Source of the DNA: Cymbomonas tetramitiformis
Lineage: Eukaryota > Chlorophyta > Pyramimonadophyceae > Pyramimonadales > Pyramimonadaceae
Length of the DNA: 64,000 bases
Assembly (NCBI GenBank): GCA_001247695.2
Contig: LGRX02024682.1
Location: 62,001 to 126,000 of the forward strand
Direction of reading: 5' to 3'
Positions 39,377-48,264 of this stretch are shown here, piece by piece (positions within the stretch are counted from its first letter, which is position 1; every line of letters begins with the position of its first letter). A program made the translations under genes and the position numbers. The notes beneath the pieces are model-generated. The model did not search any database. It was not told the origin of the DNA and saw only the letters and a list, made by a program, of their open reading frames with translations.

Positions 39377-39865
39377 ATGGTATTAAAAAACAATAAATAA
39401 AATTGTTTAAAATAGATAAATAAATAAGATAAAATTTGTGACCAAATGATAAATAAGAAAAAACTATAGAATTATTGTATATACGTAGAATTTCGCAAGG
39501 AACTCATTTCTTAAGTCAGATTTGTGGAAATCGAAACAGAATTGTCAAAATTTAAGTTACAAATATTTGTTATTTTCTTCTACGATAGTGGACTTTTCTA
39601 AAAAAGTTTTTTCAAAACATTTATTAAAAATTAATCTTAAACGTAAAATTTCGTCAAAAACTCAAATATGTTATCAAAATTTTCAGAAAAAAATTTCCTT
39701 GATTTATATTGAATTTATTATGATTTTTAAGGCATTTTTCAATATTCATTTTTATTTATTTACTTACAAAAACAAAAATCCTGGATTTTTCCCAAAATGG
39801 TTTTATTTAAGACAATTATTCTGAAAAGTACAATTCAGAAAATGTACATATATATTCTATTTAAA
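39377..39865. other. AT-rich stretch without supported gene
   Basis: An open frame at 39522-39824 is Lys/Phe/Ile-rich and looks like chance reading of AT-rich DNA. No copy 2 or 3 counterpart exists. Confidence 0.45.
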
Positions 39866-40588
39866 TTAACCTGAATTTTCGATATTTTCTTTTGCTATTT
39901 CAAAGTATTTCTTATCAATTTCGATACCTACATAGTTTCTTTTAAGATTCTTACATGCTAACCCGGAATTTCCAATACCCATACAACAATCCAATGCATT
40001 ATCATAAGGATTTGAGTAAGATTTAATAATCCATTCAAATAAATCGTATGGTTTACTACAAGGGTGTTTGCTTTTGTAATTTCCATTTGAAAATTTGATA
40101 ACACGTCTTGGATACCTTTTTCCATCTTTACAAATGGTTGGTGTTCTATCGGTATAATGAGTATATAATTCAGTCCGCGGACCTTGACCTTGTCTTATAT
40201 AGGGTTTGTGACCTTCAATCATTATTGGATTATATGTTGGTAAATGCTTGTAAAAGACATATATCATTTCATGACTTCTCAAAGGCATTTGATTTGCATG
40301 GTAGAAACCTAATGACATTGTTTTCTCATATACGATATCATACCGAAACATCTTCTTATTACTTTCAATAATAGAAACCCCAAATTTTGTGGTAGTCGTA
40401 AAGATATAGGCTGAATGCCTTTTACCTATTCTCTTCAATTCAATCCATAATTTATCTATATCGAAAGGAATTTTATCCCAAGAACAATTTGTTTGACCAT
40501 ATGGTAAATCACAAATAAATAGGTCTATTGAATTTCTTGGAATATTTGGCAAAATGTTAAAACAATCATCATTGTGTAAACTTATCAT
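39866..40588 (-). CDS. DNA methyltransferase (amino-group type), intact
   Basis: I chose the start at 40588 ([14 protein letters not shown]) by comparison with the remnants in copies 2 and 3. Motif IV-type CDLPYGQTNCSW lies near residue 30, and the SAM-binding segment DCCMGIGNSGLACKNLKRNY lies near the C-terminus, followed by VGIEIDKKYF. This order (catalytic motif before SAM motif) is that of beta-class N6-adenine/N4-cytosine methyltransferases. It would modify the element's or host's DNA. It diverges from the ATPase across about 45 bp. Confidence 0.85.
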   Translation of the reverse strand: MISLHNDDCFNILPNIPRNSIDLFICDLPYGQTNCSWDKIPFDIDKLWIELKRIGKRHSAYIFTTTTKFGVSIIESNKKMFRYDIVYEKTMSLGFYHANQMPLRSHEMIYVFYKHLPTYNPIMIEGHKPYIRQGQGPRTELYTHYTDRTPTICKDGKRYPRRVIKFSNGNYKSKHPCSKPYDLFEWIIKSYSNPYDNALDCCMGIGNSGLACKNLKRNYVGIEIDKKYFEIAKENIENSG

Positions 40589-40632
40589 TACTTTAGTTTT
40601 CAAAAAAGAAATAATAAATAGACTATACATAC

Positions 40633-41553
40633 ATGAAAATTGTAAAGATAAAAGATATGAATATAGAAGTACCGAATGGAAGTGCTTTTAATATCAAAAC
40701 CGGACCGAACATGTTAAAAGCTCATCAAAATTCAATTTTTATAGGCAAAAGAGGCAGTGGCAAATCAGTGGCGGTGACTAATTATTTGAAAATGTTAAAA
40801 AAAGAAGGGTCATTACATCGAATATTTGTTATAAGTCCTACATTTAATTCAAACAAAAAATTAATGAAATCATTAGATATTGACTCCGAAGATGTGTACG
40901 AACCCGACGATGGTGTTAATGTTATCAATGATATTATTCAAAAAGCGGAAGAAGAAAGAGATATATATCTAAAATATCATGAAGACTTGAAAAAATGGAA
41001 TTTATTGATGGATAAATTAAATAATAGAAATATCTTTATCGATGATATCGACCCAGAATTATTGTTAGAATTTTTAACATCTGACGGTTTCGAAAAGCCC
41101 GTACATAAATATAATGGTGAACGTCCAATATTGGCTGTTTTTGTCGATGATTGTCAATCGACGAATTTGTTTCGAACTCCTAAATTTCTAAATTTTATCA
41201 CAAGACATCGACATATAGCTGATTTTGAAACCGGTGGGGCGTTAGGCGTATCATGCTTTATTTGCATCCAGAATTTTAAATCTCAATTTGGTTCGTGCCC
41301 AAGAGCCGTTAAGAACAATGCTACAAGTTTAGGAGTATTTAAAATGAAAGACAAGAAAGAATTACAAGAAATATATGAATCTTGTGCCGGTGAAATTGAC
41401 GAAAAGACTTTCTATGAAGTATATGCACATGCTATCAATGAACCACATTCATTTCTATTAATCGATTTACATAAGAAAGACGATCATCCATCGATGTTTC
41501 GAAAACGATTTGATGAATTTATTATTCCCGAAAAAATAAATCATAACTTATGA
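40633..41553 (+). CDS. A32/FtsK-like DNA-packaging ATPase, copy 1
   Basis: Intact 306 residues with Walker A GKRGSGKS and Walker B ILAVFVDD. It differs from copy 3 at about a dozen residues (GVSCFICIQNF, SLGVFKMK), most outside the nucleotide site. The function is as described for 28089-29009. The 3' end matches copy 2 (PEKINHNL). Confidence 0.88.
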   Translation: MKIVKIKDMNIEVPNGSAFNIKTGPNMLKAHQNSIFIGKRGSGKSVAVTNYLKMLKKEGSLHRIFVISPTFNSNKKLMKSLDIDSEDVYEPDDGVNVINDIIQKAEEERDIYLKYHEDLKKWNLLMDKLNNRNIFIDDIDPELLLEFLTSDGFEKPVHKYNGERPILAVFVDDCQSTNLFRTPKFLNFITRHRHIADFETGGALGVSCFICIQNFKSQFGSCPRAVKNNATSLGVFKMKDKKELQEIYESCAGEIDEKTFYEVYAHAINEPHSFLLIDLHKKDDHPSMFRKRFDEFIIPEKINHNL

Positions 41554-41564
41554 AGTTTTTTTTT

Positions 41565-41574
41565 CCACCTAAAG
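41565..41574 (+). promoter_or_regulatory. Candidate promoter motif CCACCTAAAG
   Basis: It lies 41-50 bp before the ATG of the small ORF at 41615, just after the ATPase stop. Confidence 0.45.
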
Positions 41575-41614
41575 ACCATCATTACGTAAAGTAAAGAACA
41601 AAGAACAATTAATC

Positions 41615-41782
41615 ATGCAAAAAGTTGATTTAAACCATCTTTCTACGTATATTGCAAGTATTCGTAAAGGAAGTATACGAAAAAATCCTGAAACAATGAA
41701 AAAATCGATTGGGTTTTTTACAACTATAACATACCCGACATTTGTTCAATGGATGAAAACGATGGTTTTAAAAAGGAAATGA
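41615..41782 (+). CDS. Conserved 55-residue small ORF, copy 1
   Basis: It starts MQKVDLNHLSTYIASIRKGS and ends MKTMVLKRK. It has the same length and frame relation to the following gene as in copy 3 (27837-28004). It overlaps the 92-residue-type gene by 34 bp. Confidence 0.55.
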   Translation: MQKVDLNHLSTYIASIRKGSIRKNPETMKKSIGFFTTITYPTFVQWMKTMVLKRK

Positions 41783-42066
41783 AAAAATTCAAAAATCTTT
41801 GCAAAAATAATAAAATTGAAGTTTTAGAAAGTAACAACCTTACACTTACAACCAAAAAAGGAGATAAAGTACATTGTTTTGTTGTTCAACCAATAGATGA
41901 CGATAATACTCCATTTGCTGATGTTATAGCCTTATCTTTTGATGTAATGGTATCCGGTTATGCATATTTCTTTTTTAATAAAACAAATAGAGACAACATG
42001 TATAAATATATTACCTCCATTAAATTATTAACATTAATATTTAGAATTCCGGAAACAATGATTTGA
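41749..42066 (+). CDS. Conserved 92-residue-type protein, copy 1
   Basis: It matches 27592-27870 through NRDNMYKYIT; the end is extended (LLTLIFRIPETMI) because the stop seen in copy 3 is lost, so it runs 26 bp into the antisense 3' end of the charged coiled-coil gene. Confidence 0.6.
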   Translation: MDENDGFKKEMKKFKNLCKNNKIEVLESNNLTLTTKKGDKVHCFVVQPIDDDNTPFADVIALSFDVMVSGYAYFFFNKTNRDNMYKYITSIKLLTLIFRIPETMI

Positions 42067-42526
42067 ATGTCTTATGAAAATGAGGGTCCGAATTCAAAAC
42101 GTCATGATAAGTCGGAGGTGCTGCGTTTGGCTTTTCTTCCGTTTTTGAAACTTTGTCTTTCTTTTTTGATTTTTTGATAATCACTTGAGGTTGATGTTCA
42201 TCGTCACTTGAACTACCCGAAGTTTCACTATCAGATTCCACAACAATCACAGGTTTCTTTTTTGATTTTTTAACATATTTCTTGTTGATGATTTCGGGTT
42301 CTGATTTTTGTTCGAATTTTTCAGTAATTTCAGGTTCTTGTATCGATGATTTTATCTTATTTTGAGCAGCCTCTAATTCTTTCTTGTTTTCTAATTCTTT
42401 TGCAAGTTTGATATCTTTTTTGGCTTCAGAATTTCTTTTTCTCGTTTCCAAAGCTTTTAATCGTGCCACTTTTAATCGTTCTAAGGTAGCCTCATCAGTA
42501 ATTTTTTCACCTTTCTTAAAACCCAT
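42041..42526 (-). CDS. Charged coiled-coil protein, copy 1
   Basis: It begins MGFKKGEKITDEATLERLKV at 42526 and is otherwise as described for 27091-27579. The acidic patch is one residue shorter and the conserved end (PPTYHDVLNSDPHFHKTFKS) is unchanged. Confidence 0.65.
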   Translation of the reverse strand: MGFKKGEKITDEATLERLKVARLKALETRKRNSEAKKDIKLAKELENKKELEAAQNKIKSSIQEPEITEKFEQKSEPEIINKKYVKKSKKKPVIVVESDSETSGSSSDDEHQPQVIIKKSKKKDKVSKTEEKPNAAPPTYHDVLNSDPHFHKTFKSLFPEF

Positions 42527-42619
42527 ATTAGAATACACAAGAAAATAATTTTCTAATCATTACTTATCATTTCTATTGATTTATATTGAAAAAATATATA
42601 TGTTAAAGATATATACACA

Positions 42620-42811
42620 ATGTTCGAAATAAATACTTGTGATGTCTTTCAATTTGGGACGATTATCGTTGCTTTGATTCATGCTATAGGGTATAACATG
42701 AGAAGGTCTCGATGTAAACAATTAGATTGTTTTTGTATAAAGTGCGAAAAAGATATAATGAATTCTAAAGAAATGAGTATCGATGATAAAAATGTGTTAG
42801 AATCCATTTAA
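42620..42811 (+). CDS. Small membrane protein with CxxxxxxxCxC end
   Basis: The 63 residues have one hydrophobic segment (FGTIIVALIHAIGY) followed by a basic and cysteine-containing tail (RRSRCKQLDCFCIKC). It is conserved at 53342-53530 and as a remnant at 26938-27000. A small virion membrane or host-membrane protein is possible. Confidence 0.6.
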   Translation: MFEINTCDVFQFGTIIVALIHAIGYNMRRSRCKQLDCFCIKCEKDIMNSKEMSIDDKNVLESI

Positions 42812-42836
42812 AGTTTATAAGTTCTATATTATAACA

Positions 42837-43169
42837 ATGAGTGAAATCAATACACACTCTCCTAAGTATACGAAAGTTACTTCGAAGAATGGTAAGGTTT
42901 ATTATAAAAAACCCTTAGACATGAATCGAAGAGATAAAAGTAAATTTTATGAAGCCAACAAACCATTGTTACAAAAGAATCTAACCTTAGACCGAATTTT
43001 GAAAAATAAAAATGTCGGTGTTGCAACGATGGAAAAGCATGGAATTGATAAAGTAAAAATTGTTGAAATATGCTCTAATAAAATCAAAGAAAATCCTGAA
43101 AACTTTGATAAGTATATGGAAATTCAAAACAAATTTTTAGAAAGGTTAAATGTAACAAATTCCACTTAA
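42837..43169 (+). CDS. Conserved 110-residue basic protein
   Basis: It starts MSEINTHSPKYTKVTSKNGK and has KVYYKKPLDMNRRDKSKFYE then a helical C-terminal half. It is well conserved with 52984-53316. It lies directly before the polymerase in both copies, with CCACTTAAAG spanning its stop codon, and could serve in replication (for instance as a terminal-protein candidate), but no sequence signature shows that. Confidence 0.6.
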   Translation: MSEINTHSPKYTKVTSKNGKVYYKKPLDMNRRDKSKFYEANKPLLQKNLTLDRILKNKNVGVATMEKHGIDKVKIVEICSNKIKENPENFDKYMEIQNKFLERLNVTNST

Positions 43170-43171
43170 AG
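43162..43171 (+). promoter_or_regulatory. Candidate promoter motif CCACTTAAAG before polymerase
   Basis: It lies 45-54 bp upstream of the polymerase ATG at 43216 and overlaps the stop codon of the preceding gene. TTGTATAATAATA follows just before the ATG. The copy-2 site is at 52982-52991. Confidence 0.5.
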
Positions 43172-43215
43172 AATACGTTACGAATCAGTAATAAGAAATT
43201 TATTGTATAATAATA

Positions 43216-45898
43216 ATGCCACCAAAAAAGTCTAATGATAAAGACGATAAAGACCATGATAAAGGCAAAGCTCCATTAACCAAAGCAAAGAAAACTAATC
43301 TTAAAAAGGTCAAAGACCATAGGGACGGAAATTTAAAAGCATCAAGTTCAAGACAATTAACAAAGGAACAATGGAGCAAGATAAATCAAATTGAAAATAA
43401 GAAAATAGATAAAGAATTTACCAAACAAAATAAACAACAAAAAATACAATCAGAATTAAAGAAATTTGAATCCGAAAATGAAAAAATCAAAGACCTTGAT
43501 TTGTTTTCTCGACAAGAATATGAAGAACAATTCACGGATAAAGACGTTACAAAAGATTTTGTAGATAAGGGTGGAAATTCCGGAGTAAGTATGAAAATCA
43601 AGTTTAATAGATTTCTTAGTAAACCTTTGAATTATTGGATAAATTTGATTAATAAAAAAATTGACCAAGCTTCGGAAGATGTAAAGCACTTTCAATTTGG
43701 TGTAAACTTTCAAGATGGTTCTTCGGAATTTTTAAGTGCAAAAAATGAAATCGAATTTTACAAAAAATTAGAAGGAATGATTCAGTCCGGAGATGATAGA
43801 GGGGCTGTGAATTTCATGACAATTTCTTTATTAAATTTCAAAAAAATTAATGGAAAAGGTCAACCATTGTCGGTGCCAAAATCTGTTGAAGAATTGAAAC
43901 AAAAGAAAAGTTGTATTACTGTTAAGGATGAACAATGTTTTGCCAAATCTTGCATCATTATGAATTACAAAGATAAAAAAGACAATGAAGAAATAACTTA
44001 CAAAGTTTACAACAATGTTTGCAACAATCATAAAAAGCGTTTAACACGAGAAGCAACAAGTTTAATGAAAGAATTAGGATTTGATTCCGAAGACGGTATA
44101 GGATTTGATGACATTCATGTCTTTGAAGAAAAATTTAATAGAAATATTACAATTCATGGAATGACTGATTTGGGTTGTACAATAATGTATCCACCAAGTA
44201 AAGAAGGTTTACCCGACAGACCTGAATGGAATTTTGTTTACTATCATTTAAATTCAAGTATCGGACACTACGAACCAATAACGAAAATCGAAGCATTTTA
44301 TGGAATAGCCGACCGACCAAGGTGTTTTAAATGTAAAAGTAAATTGTGTGACTTTTCTAAAAAGGGGACCAAACCATTTATTGAGTGGGAGAAAGCCATA
44401 CACTGTGAAGATTGTAATATAAAATTTCCAAATCAGAAATGTTATGATTTACACAAAAAAGGCACAGCTTGTCAACATTTTCATAAATGTAAAGGTGAAT
44501 GTAAAAAGGTTTACGACATAAGAAAAGAACAAGAACATATTTGTGGACATGAATTTTGTCCAAATTGTAAATTATATTGTGACATGAGAGAGCATCAATG
44601 TTACATCACACAAAAAGAACCAAAAGATATTATTGATGAAAATAAAATAGGATTTTTCGATTTTGAAGCATACAATGAATCAAAGCATGAAGTGAATCTG
44701 AGTGTGACACAATATTCAAACGGACAATCATTTGTTCACAACAATATTGAAGATGCTTGCAAATTTATATTTGCTAATAAACATAAAGGATTCACTTTCA
44801 TAGCCCATAATGGAAGTAAGTATGATTATGTTCTCATCATCGAATACATAATGACAACAATGGATGAAATTCCTGAAACGGTACAAAATGGTGGAAAAAT
44901 AATGTATCTAAAATATCAAAACGTGACATTAATGGACAGTTATTTACATTTAACAAATCCATTGAGTAAATTCTCAAAAATATTCGATTTAAAAGGTGAG
45001 AAGAAAGGTTATTTTCCTCACAAGTTTAATACCCCTGAAAATCAAAATTATATAGGCGAAATTCCCGATATATCATTTTATGGTTATAATCAAATGAAAG
45101 AGGATAGCCAAAATGAATTTTTGGAATGGCATAAACAAATGACAAACGATGAATATATATTTGATATGCAAAAAGAAATATTAGATTATTGTCAAAGTGA
45201 TGTAAGAATATTACGATTAGGATGGATGAAATATAGAGAATTAATTTTGGAGTTAACAAATAAAGAAATTGACCCCACAGCCTATTTGACTATTGCTTCT
45301 TTAACACAAACAATTCATAGATATTTACATATGCCTGAAAATTCAATAGCTATTTTGAATAGTGTCATCAAAGGAAAACAACAATCAAGAGTAGGAGACA
45401 TTTGGTTGGAATATGTAAAACATACAAATAAGATTGATAATCTAATCAAAGAATACAAAATTCCTCATTTCCATTTTGGAAACAATGAGAGACACAAGTA
45501 TGTCGATGGATATGACCCTGCGACAAATACTATATATGAATTTCTTGGAGATTTTTGGCATGGAAATCCAAAAACAAATGGTAAGAATATGTTTAGAAAA
45601 AATTATGCCACAAACAAAACATTTTATCAACTGTACGATGAGACCAAAAAAAGATTAGAAAAAATTCAAAGTCTTGGGTATAAAGTTGTTGTAATGTGGG
45701 AAAGTAATTTTAAAGACTTACAAAAAAATGACAAAAATGTTATCGATTTCGTAAATAGTTATAACACACCTATCGTGTTCAGAGATGCATTATTCGGAGG
45801 AAGAACCGACCCTAAAAAATTGTATCATAAATGTGGAGAAGGTGAAACAATCAGATATGTAGATTTTACAAGTTTGTATCCTTATGTCTTGAAATATT
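43216..45898 (+). pseudogene. Protein-primed-type family B DNA polymerase, 3' end cut
   Basis: About 894 native residues remain. A basic N-terminal extension (about 1-150) and a cysteine/histidine-rich region (about 370-470: CFKCKSKLCDF, CEDCNIKF, CPNCKLYCDM) precede the exonuclease: Exo I FFDFEAYNE, Exo II FIAHNGSKYDYVL, Exo III YCQSDVRIL. Polymerase motif A (VDFTSLYPYVLKY) is the last native segment; motifs B and C are lost where copy 2's terminal repeat begins. The last residues (YYSTDYSVPFI) are read from that repeat. The zinc-finger-like insertion is also in copy 2. It would replicate the element by protein priming, as in Polintons and virophages of this type. Confidence 0.88.
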
Positions 45899-46012
45899 AC
45901 TACTATAGTACCGACTATAGCGTACCATTTATATAAACAAAATAACTAAATAATAAATACAAGAAATAATTACGTAATAAATAGGGAATAAATTACGTGA
46001 TTAAATGTGAGT
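45899..46012 (+). repeat. Terminal repeat, family 1, copy 2
   Basis: It starts ACTACTATAGTACCGACTAT and continues GCGTACCATTTATATAAAC before the shared AT-rich core. It matches 281-391 inverted. Confidence 0.82.
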
Positions 46013-46152
46013 ACGATAAAAAATAAATAAAAAATCTACAATAAAAAATAAATAAAAATCTACAATAAAAAGATAAAGATAAAATTGAAAGTAAATAAAA
46101 AGTAAATTAATTAATGTTTCAATAAATTATATGTTAATTGTTCTTAAATCAT

Positions 46153-46971
46153 TTATTCATCATCACTATCTTCTTCTATTCTTCTAATCAATAAAGCACA
46201 TTCTAAAGCATATTGAATATCATTTATCAAAGTTGTTTCAACAACTCCAAAATGTGCACATTCTTCTATCATATCAAATAATGAATCATCACGGAATCTA
46301 ACTTTAAAACAACAATAATGTAGTATTTCTTTAATTCGTGGTAATTGCACTTGCATATGCAAGTCCCTCTTATATCCAATTTCTTCAAAATAACCTCTCA
46401 TATGTTGTTCGTAATACCCATCCCAATAACATACTTTTGAATTTGGTAAATTTTTGAGTTTTTCTTCAACTTGGTTTTTGTAAGATTCAAGATTTAATGG
46501 AAGTTGTTTTAAGAACATTTCTTTTTTGTTTTCATATTCCTTGATTAACAATTGATTATATGCCTCATACATTTCCTCACATCTTGTGTCAATATTAATT
46601 GAACAATCTATATTATGGATATCTATTCTACCACATGCATAAATTTTAACCTTTAGATAATCATATTTATCTTCACCTAAGACATTCCTTCTTGCCACAC
46701 TCAAAGCTTTTGAATTTTCATCTTCCAAGTAGCACAAACCAATATCGGGCAATATTTGGGAGTAAAGCAAATTGCTTATCACACATTTATAATGGTGACG
46801 ATAGTTTAATGTCCTACAAATAGGACACTTTTCAATTTCCTCAATATCATCTCCCAACTCATAAGTACAATCATCACATATTACTCCTTCGTTACAACTT
46901 TGGCAAATGAAATCATACTTGTCAAAAGACTCAAGGCAAATACAACAATGTTTGTTATCATTAGTTTTCAT
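46153..46971 (-). CDS. RING-finger protein
   Basis: The 272-residue protein has an N-terminal RING-type zinc finger: CCICLESF, then CQSCNEGVICDDC, then KCPICRTLNYRH. The rest is helical, with ALECALLIRRI and an acidic end shared with 25085-25318. RING proteins usually act as ubiquitin ligases; in a viral element it could target host factors, which is inference. A CCACTTAAAG motif lies at 47003-47012, just upstream of the ATG at 46971. Confidence 0.75.
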   Translation of the reverse strand: MKTNDNKHCCICLESFDKYDFICQSCNEGVICDDCTYELGDDIEEIEKCPICRTLNYRHHYKCVISNLLYSQILPDIGLCYLEDENSKALSVARRNVLGEDKYDYLKVKIYACGRIDIHNIDCSINIDTRCEEMYEAYNQLLIKEYENKKEMFLKQLPLNLESYKNQVEEKLKNLPNSKVCYWDGYYEQHMRGYFEEIGYKRDLHMQVQLPRIKEILHYCCFKVRFRDDSLFDMIEECAHFGVVETTLINDIQYALECALLIRRIEEDSDDE

Positions 46972-47002
46972 TCTTGCTTTGTTTACACTACTGAGTTACA
47001 CT

Positions 47003-47012
47003 CTTTAAGTGG
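47003..47012 (-). promoter_or_regulatory. Candidate promoter motif CCACTTAAAG
   Basis: It lies 32-41 bp before the RING gene start, in the same extended context as in copy 3 (AAAGAGTGTAACT...AAGCAAGAATG). Confidence 0.5.
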
Positions 47013-47061
47013 ATTTTATTTTTTTGAGGTTTTTTGTCCCCCTGAAAAAAACCGAAGAAAT

Positions 47062-47280
47062 TCACACAATTAAATTAAAAGGAAATCTTGCAGGTCCTCG
47101 GTTGTTATTATTTGTTGGTAAATTTGCAATAGGTCGTGATGTCACTTGTGGTGATTGAATAATTGCAGATTTATTTAACTTTTTCTTTTTGGAATATTTT
47201 TTACGAGGTTTCGTGCCTTTTTTGGAATGATATTCTTTGGCACATTTTTTTAATGTTTCGTTCCATTCAGCACGAGTCAT
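47062..47280 (-). CDS. Small lysine-rich protein, copy 2
   Basis: It starts MTRAEWNETLKKCAKEYHSK, with the start chosen by comparison with 25627-25848; an open frame extends upstream to 47370. It has the same basic centre and end RGPARFPFNLIV. Confidence 0.6.
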   Translation of the reverse strand: MTRAEWNETLKKCAKEYHSKKGTKPRKKYSKKKKLNKSAIIQSPQVTSRPIANLPTNNNNRGPARFPFNLIV

Positions 47281-47308
47281 AAATGTGTATATATTAATAT
47301 ATATATTT

Positions 47309-48013
47309 TTATGGTTGATTAGCTCTACTTGCACGTTGTCCTCTTGTAAATATTTGCGGACTTGTCGCAAGTGGACTTACTTCTACACCCATATATTCAA
47401 CACCACTAGTATCATCATCATCATCATTATTATTATTGTCATCTTCCATCAAAGGTAGCAAATTTACAAGTCCGCTTTGCGTTGGAGAATAAGATTGATT
47501 TTGCATATTCGACATGAATAATCGTTTACCTAACGGGGACATCGTAGAATAATGCATAGGATTCATAATAGGTCTTTTTGAAGGTCCGGATTCAACTTGA
47601 TTTTCAGGTGTTGAAATACCTTTTTCAGGAAATGGAAAAGGAAATGGAGATTCACTTAAATCTTCTTCTATTTTTTCAGGAGATTCACTTAAATCTTCTT
47701 CTATTTTTTCAGGAGATTCACTTAAATCTGCAAACCTTTGTAAATTGTCCGCTCTTGTATATTTTCCCGGAACAAAAACATTGACATCACTTCTTTTTAA
47801 ATTTTGAATCAAATCAGCTGAATTTATCAAAGGACTTTGGGAAATAGAAGTATAGAATTCAACACTATTTTGAGAAGGAGCGGTCATAGCATAATTGTTA
47901 GAAGCTAATTTAGAGTATCCATGAAATATTGATTTATTAGATGCAGCATTTCTAAAGCCTAATTCGTTTAGACAATATTGTTTGACAATATCATCAGTCA
48001 ATATCTTTCGCAT
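47309..48013 (-). CDS. 234-residue protein of unknown function
   Basis: It starts MRKILTDDIVKQYCLNELGF. A three-fold repeat of DLSESPEKIEE lies in the middle (about residues 90-125), an Asp/Asn patch is encoded by CAT/ATC microsatellite near the end, and the C-terminus is basic. Only its last part survives in copy 3. The layout (short ordered ends, low-complexity middle) resembles a minor virion or scaffold protein, but I recognise no family. Confidence 0.55.
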   Translation of the reverse strand: MRKILTDDIVKQYCLNELGFRNAASNKSIFHGYSKLASNNYAMTAPSQNSVEFYTSISQSPLINSADLIQNLKRSDVNVFVPGKYTRADNLQRFADLSESPEKIEEDLSESPEKIEEDLSESPFPFPFPEKGISTPENQVESGPSKRPIMNPMHYSTMSPLGKRLFMSNMQNQSYSPTQSGLVNLLPLMEDDNNNNDDDDDTSGVEYMGVEVSPLATSPQIFTRGQRASRANQP

Positions 48014-48037
48014 ATATTTTATAATATTACATATATA

Positions 48038-48235
48038 TTAATTGTTTCGTCTATTTTGTTGTTTATCCGCAGGATGAGGTAATCTTAAAATTCTTCCATA
48101 CCGCCTTAATTGATGACGAGCTTTACATTGAATTTTATTTCCGAGCGGACGACCAAGGGGTGCAGGGTCTTTATATCCACAATAAACATTATTATTCAGC
48201 CTTCGTTGAGCCTGTGTTTGATTAGCTCTTACCAT
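48038..48235 (-). CDS. Small arginine-rich protein with CGYKDPAPLGRP
   Basis: I chose the start MVRANQTQAQRRLNN at 48235 over an upstream in-frame ATG because the family-2 copy (8377-8576) starts at the same place. It carries a conserved CGYKDPAP, GRPLGNK and RRYGRILRLPHPAD. Strong charge and conservation across both element families suggest a nucleic-acid-binding or virion-core role. Confidence 0.65.
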   Translation of the reverse strand: MVRANQTQAQRRLNNNVYCGYKDPAPLGRPLGNKIQCKARHQLRRYGRILRLPHPADKQQNRRNN

Positions 48236-48264
48236 AACAATATATATAATACAATCGATAAAAA

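Larger units (their letters stand above)
34999..45898 (-). mobile_element. Polinton-like family 1, copy 1
   Basis: Read from right to left, it holds polymerase, two small conserved genes, charged coiled-coil gene, 92-residue gene and its overlapping small ORF, ATPase, methyltransferase, two cargo genes, DUF5754-like, lipase, 77-residue gene and truncated capsid-type gene. All of these except the first and last are intact, making this the best-preserved copy. Its polymerase is cut at 45898 by copy 2, so the integrase end lies beyond the window if it survives. Confidence 0.85.

Noticed and set aside
45899..45936. Native C-terminus of the copy-1 polymerase (YYSTDYSVPFI)
   Set aside because: These residues are read from the terminal repeat of copy 2.
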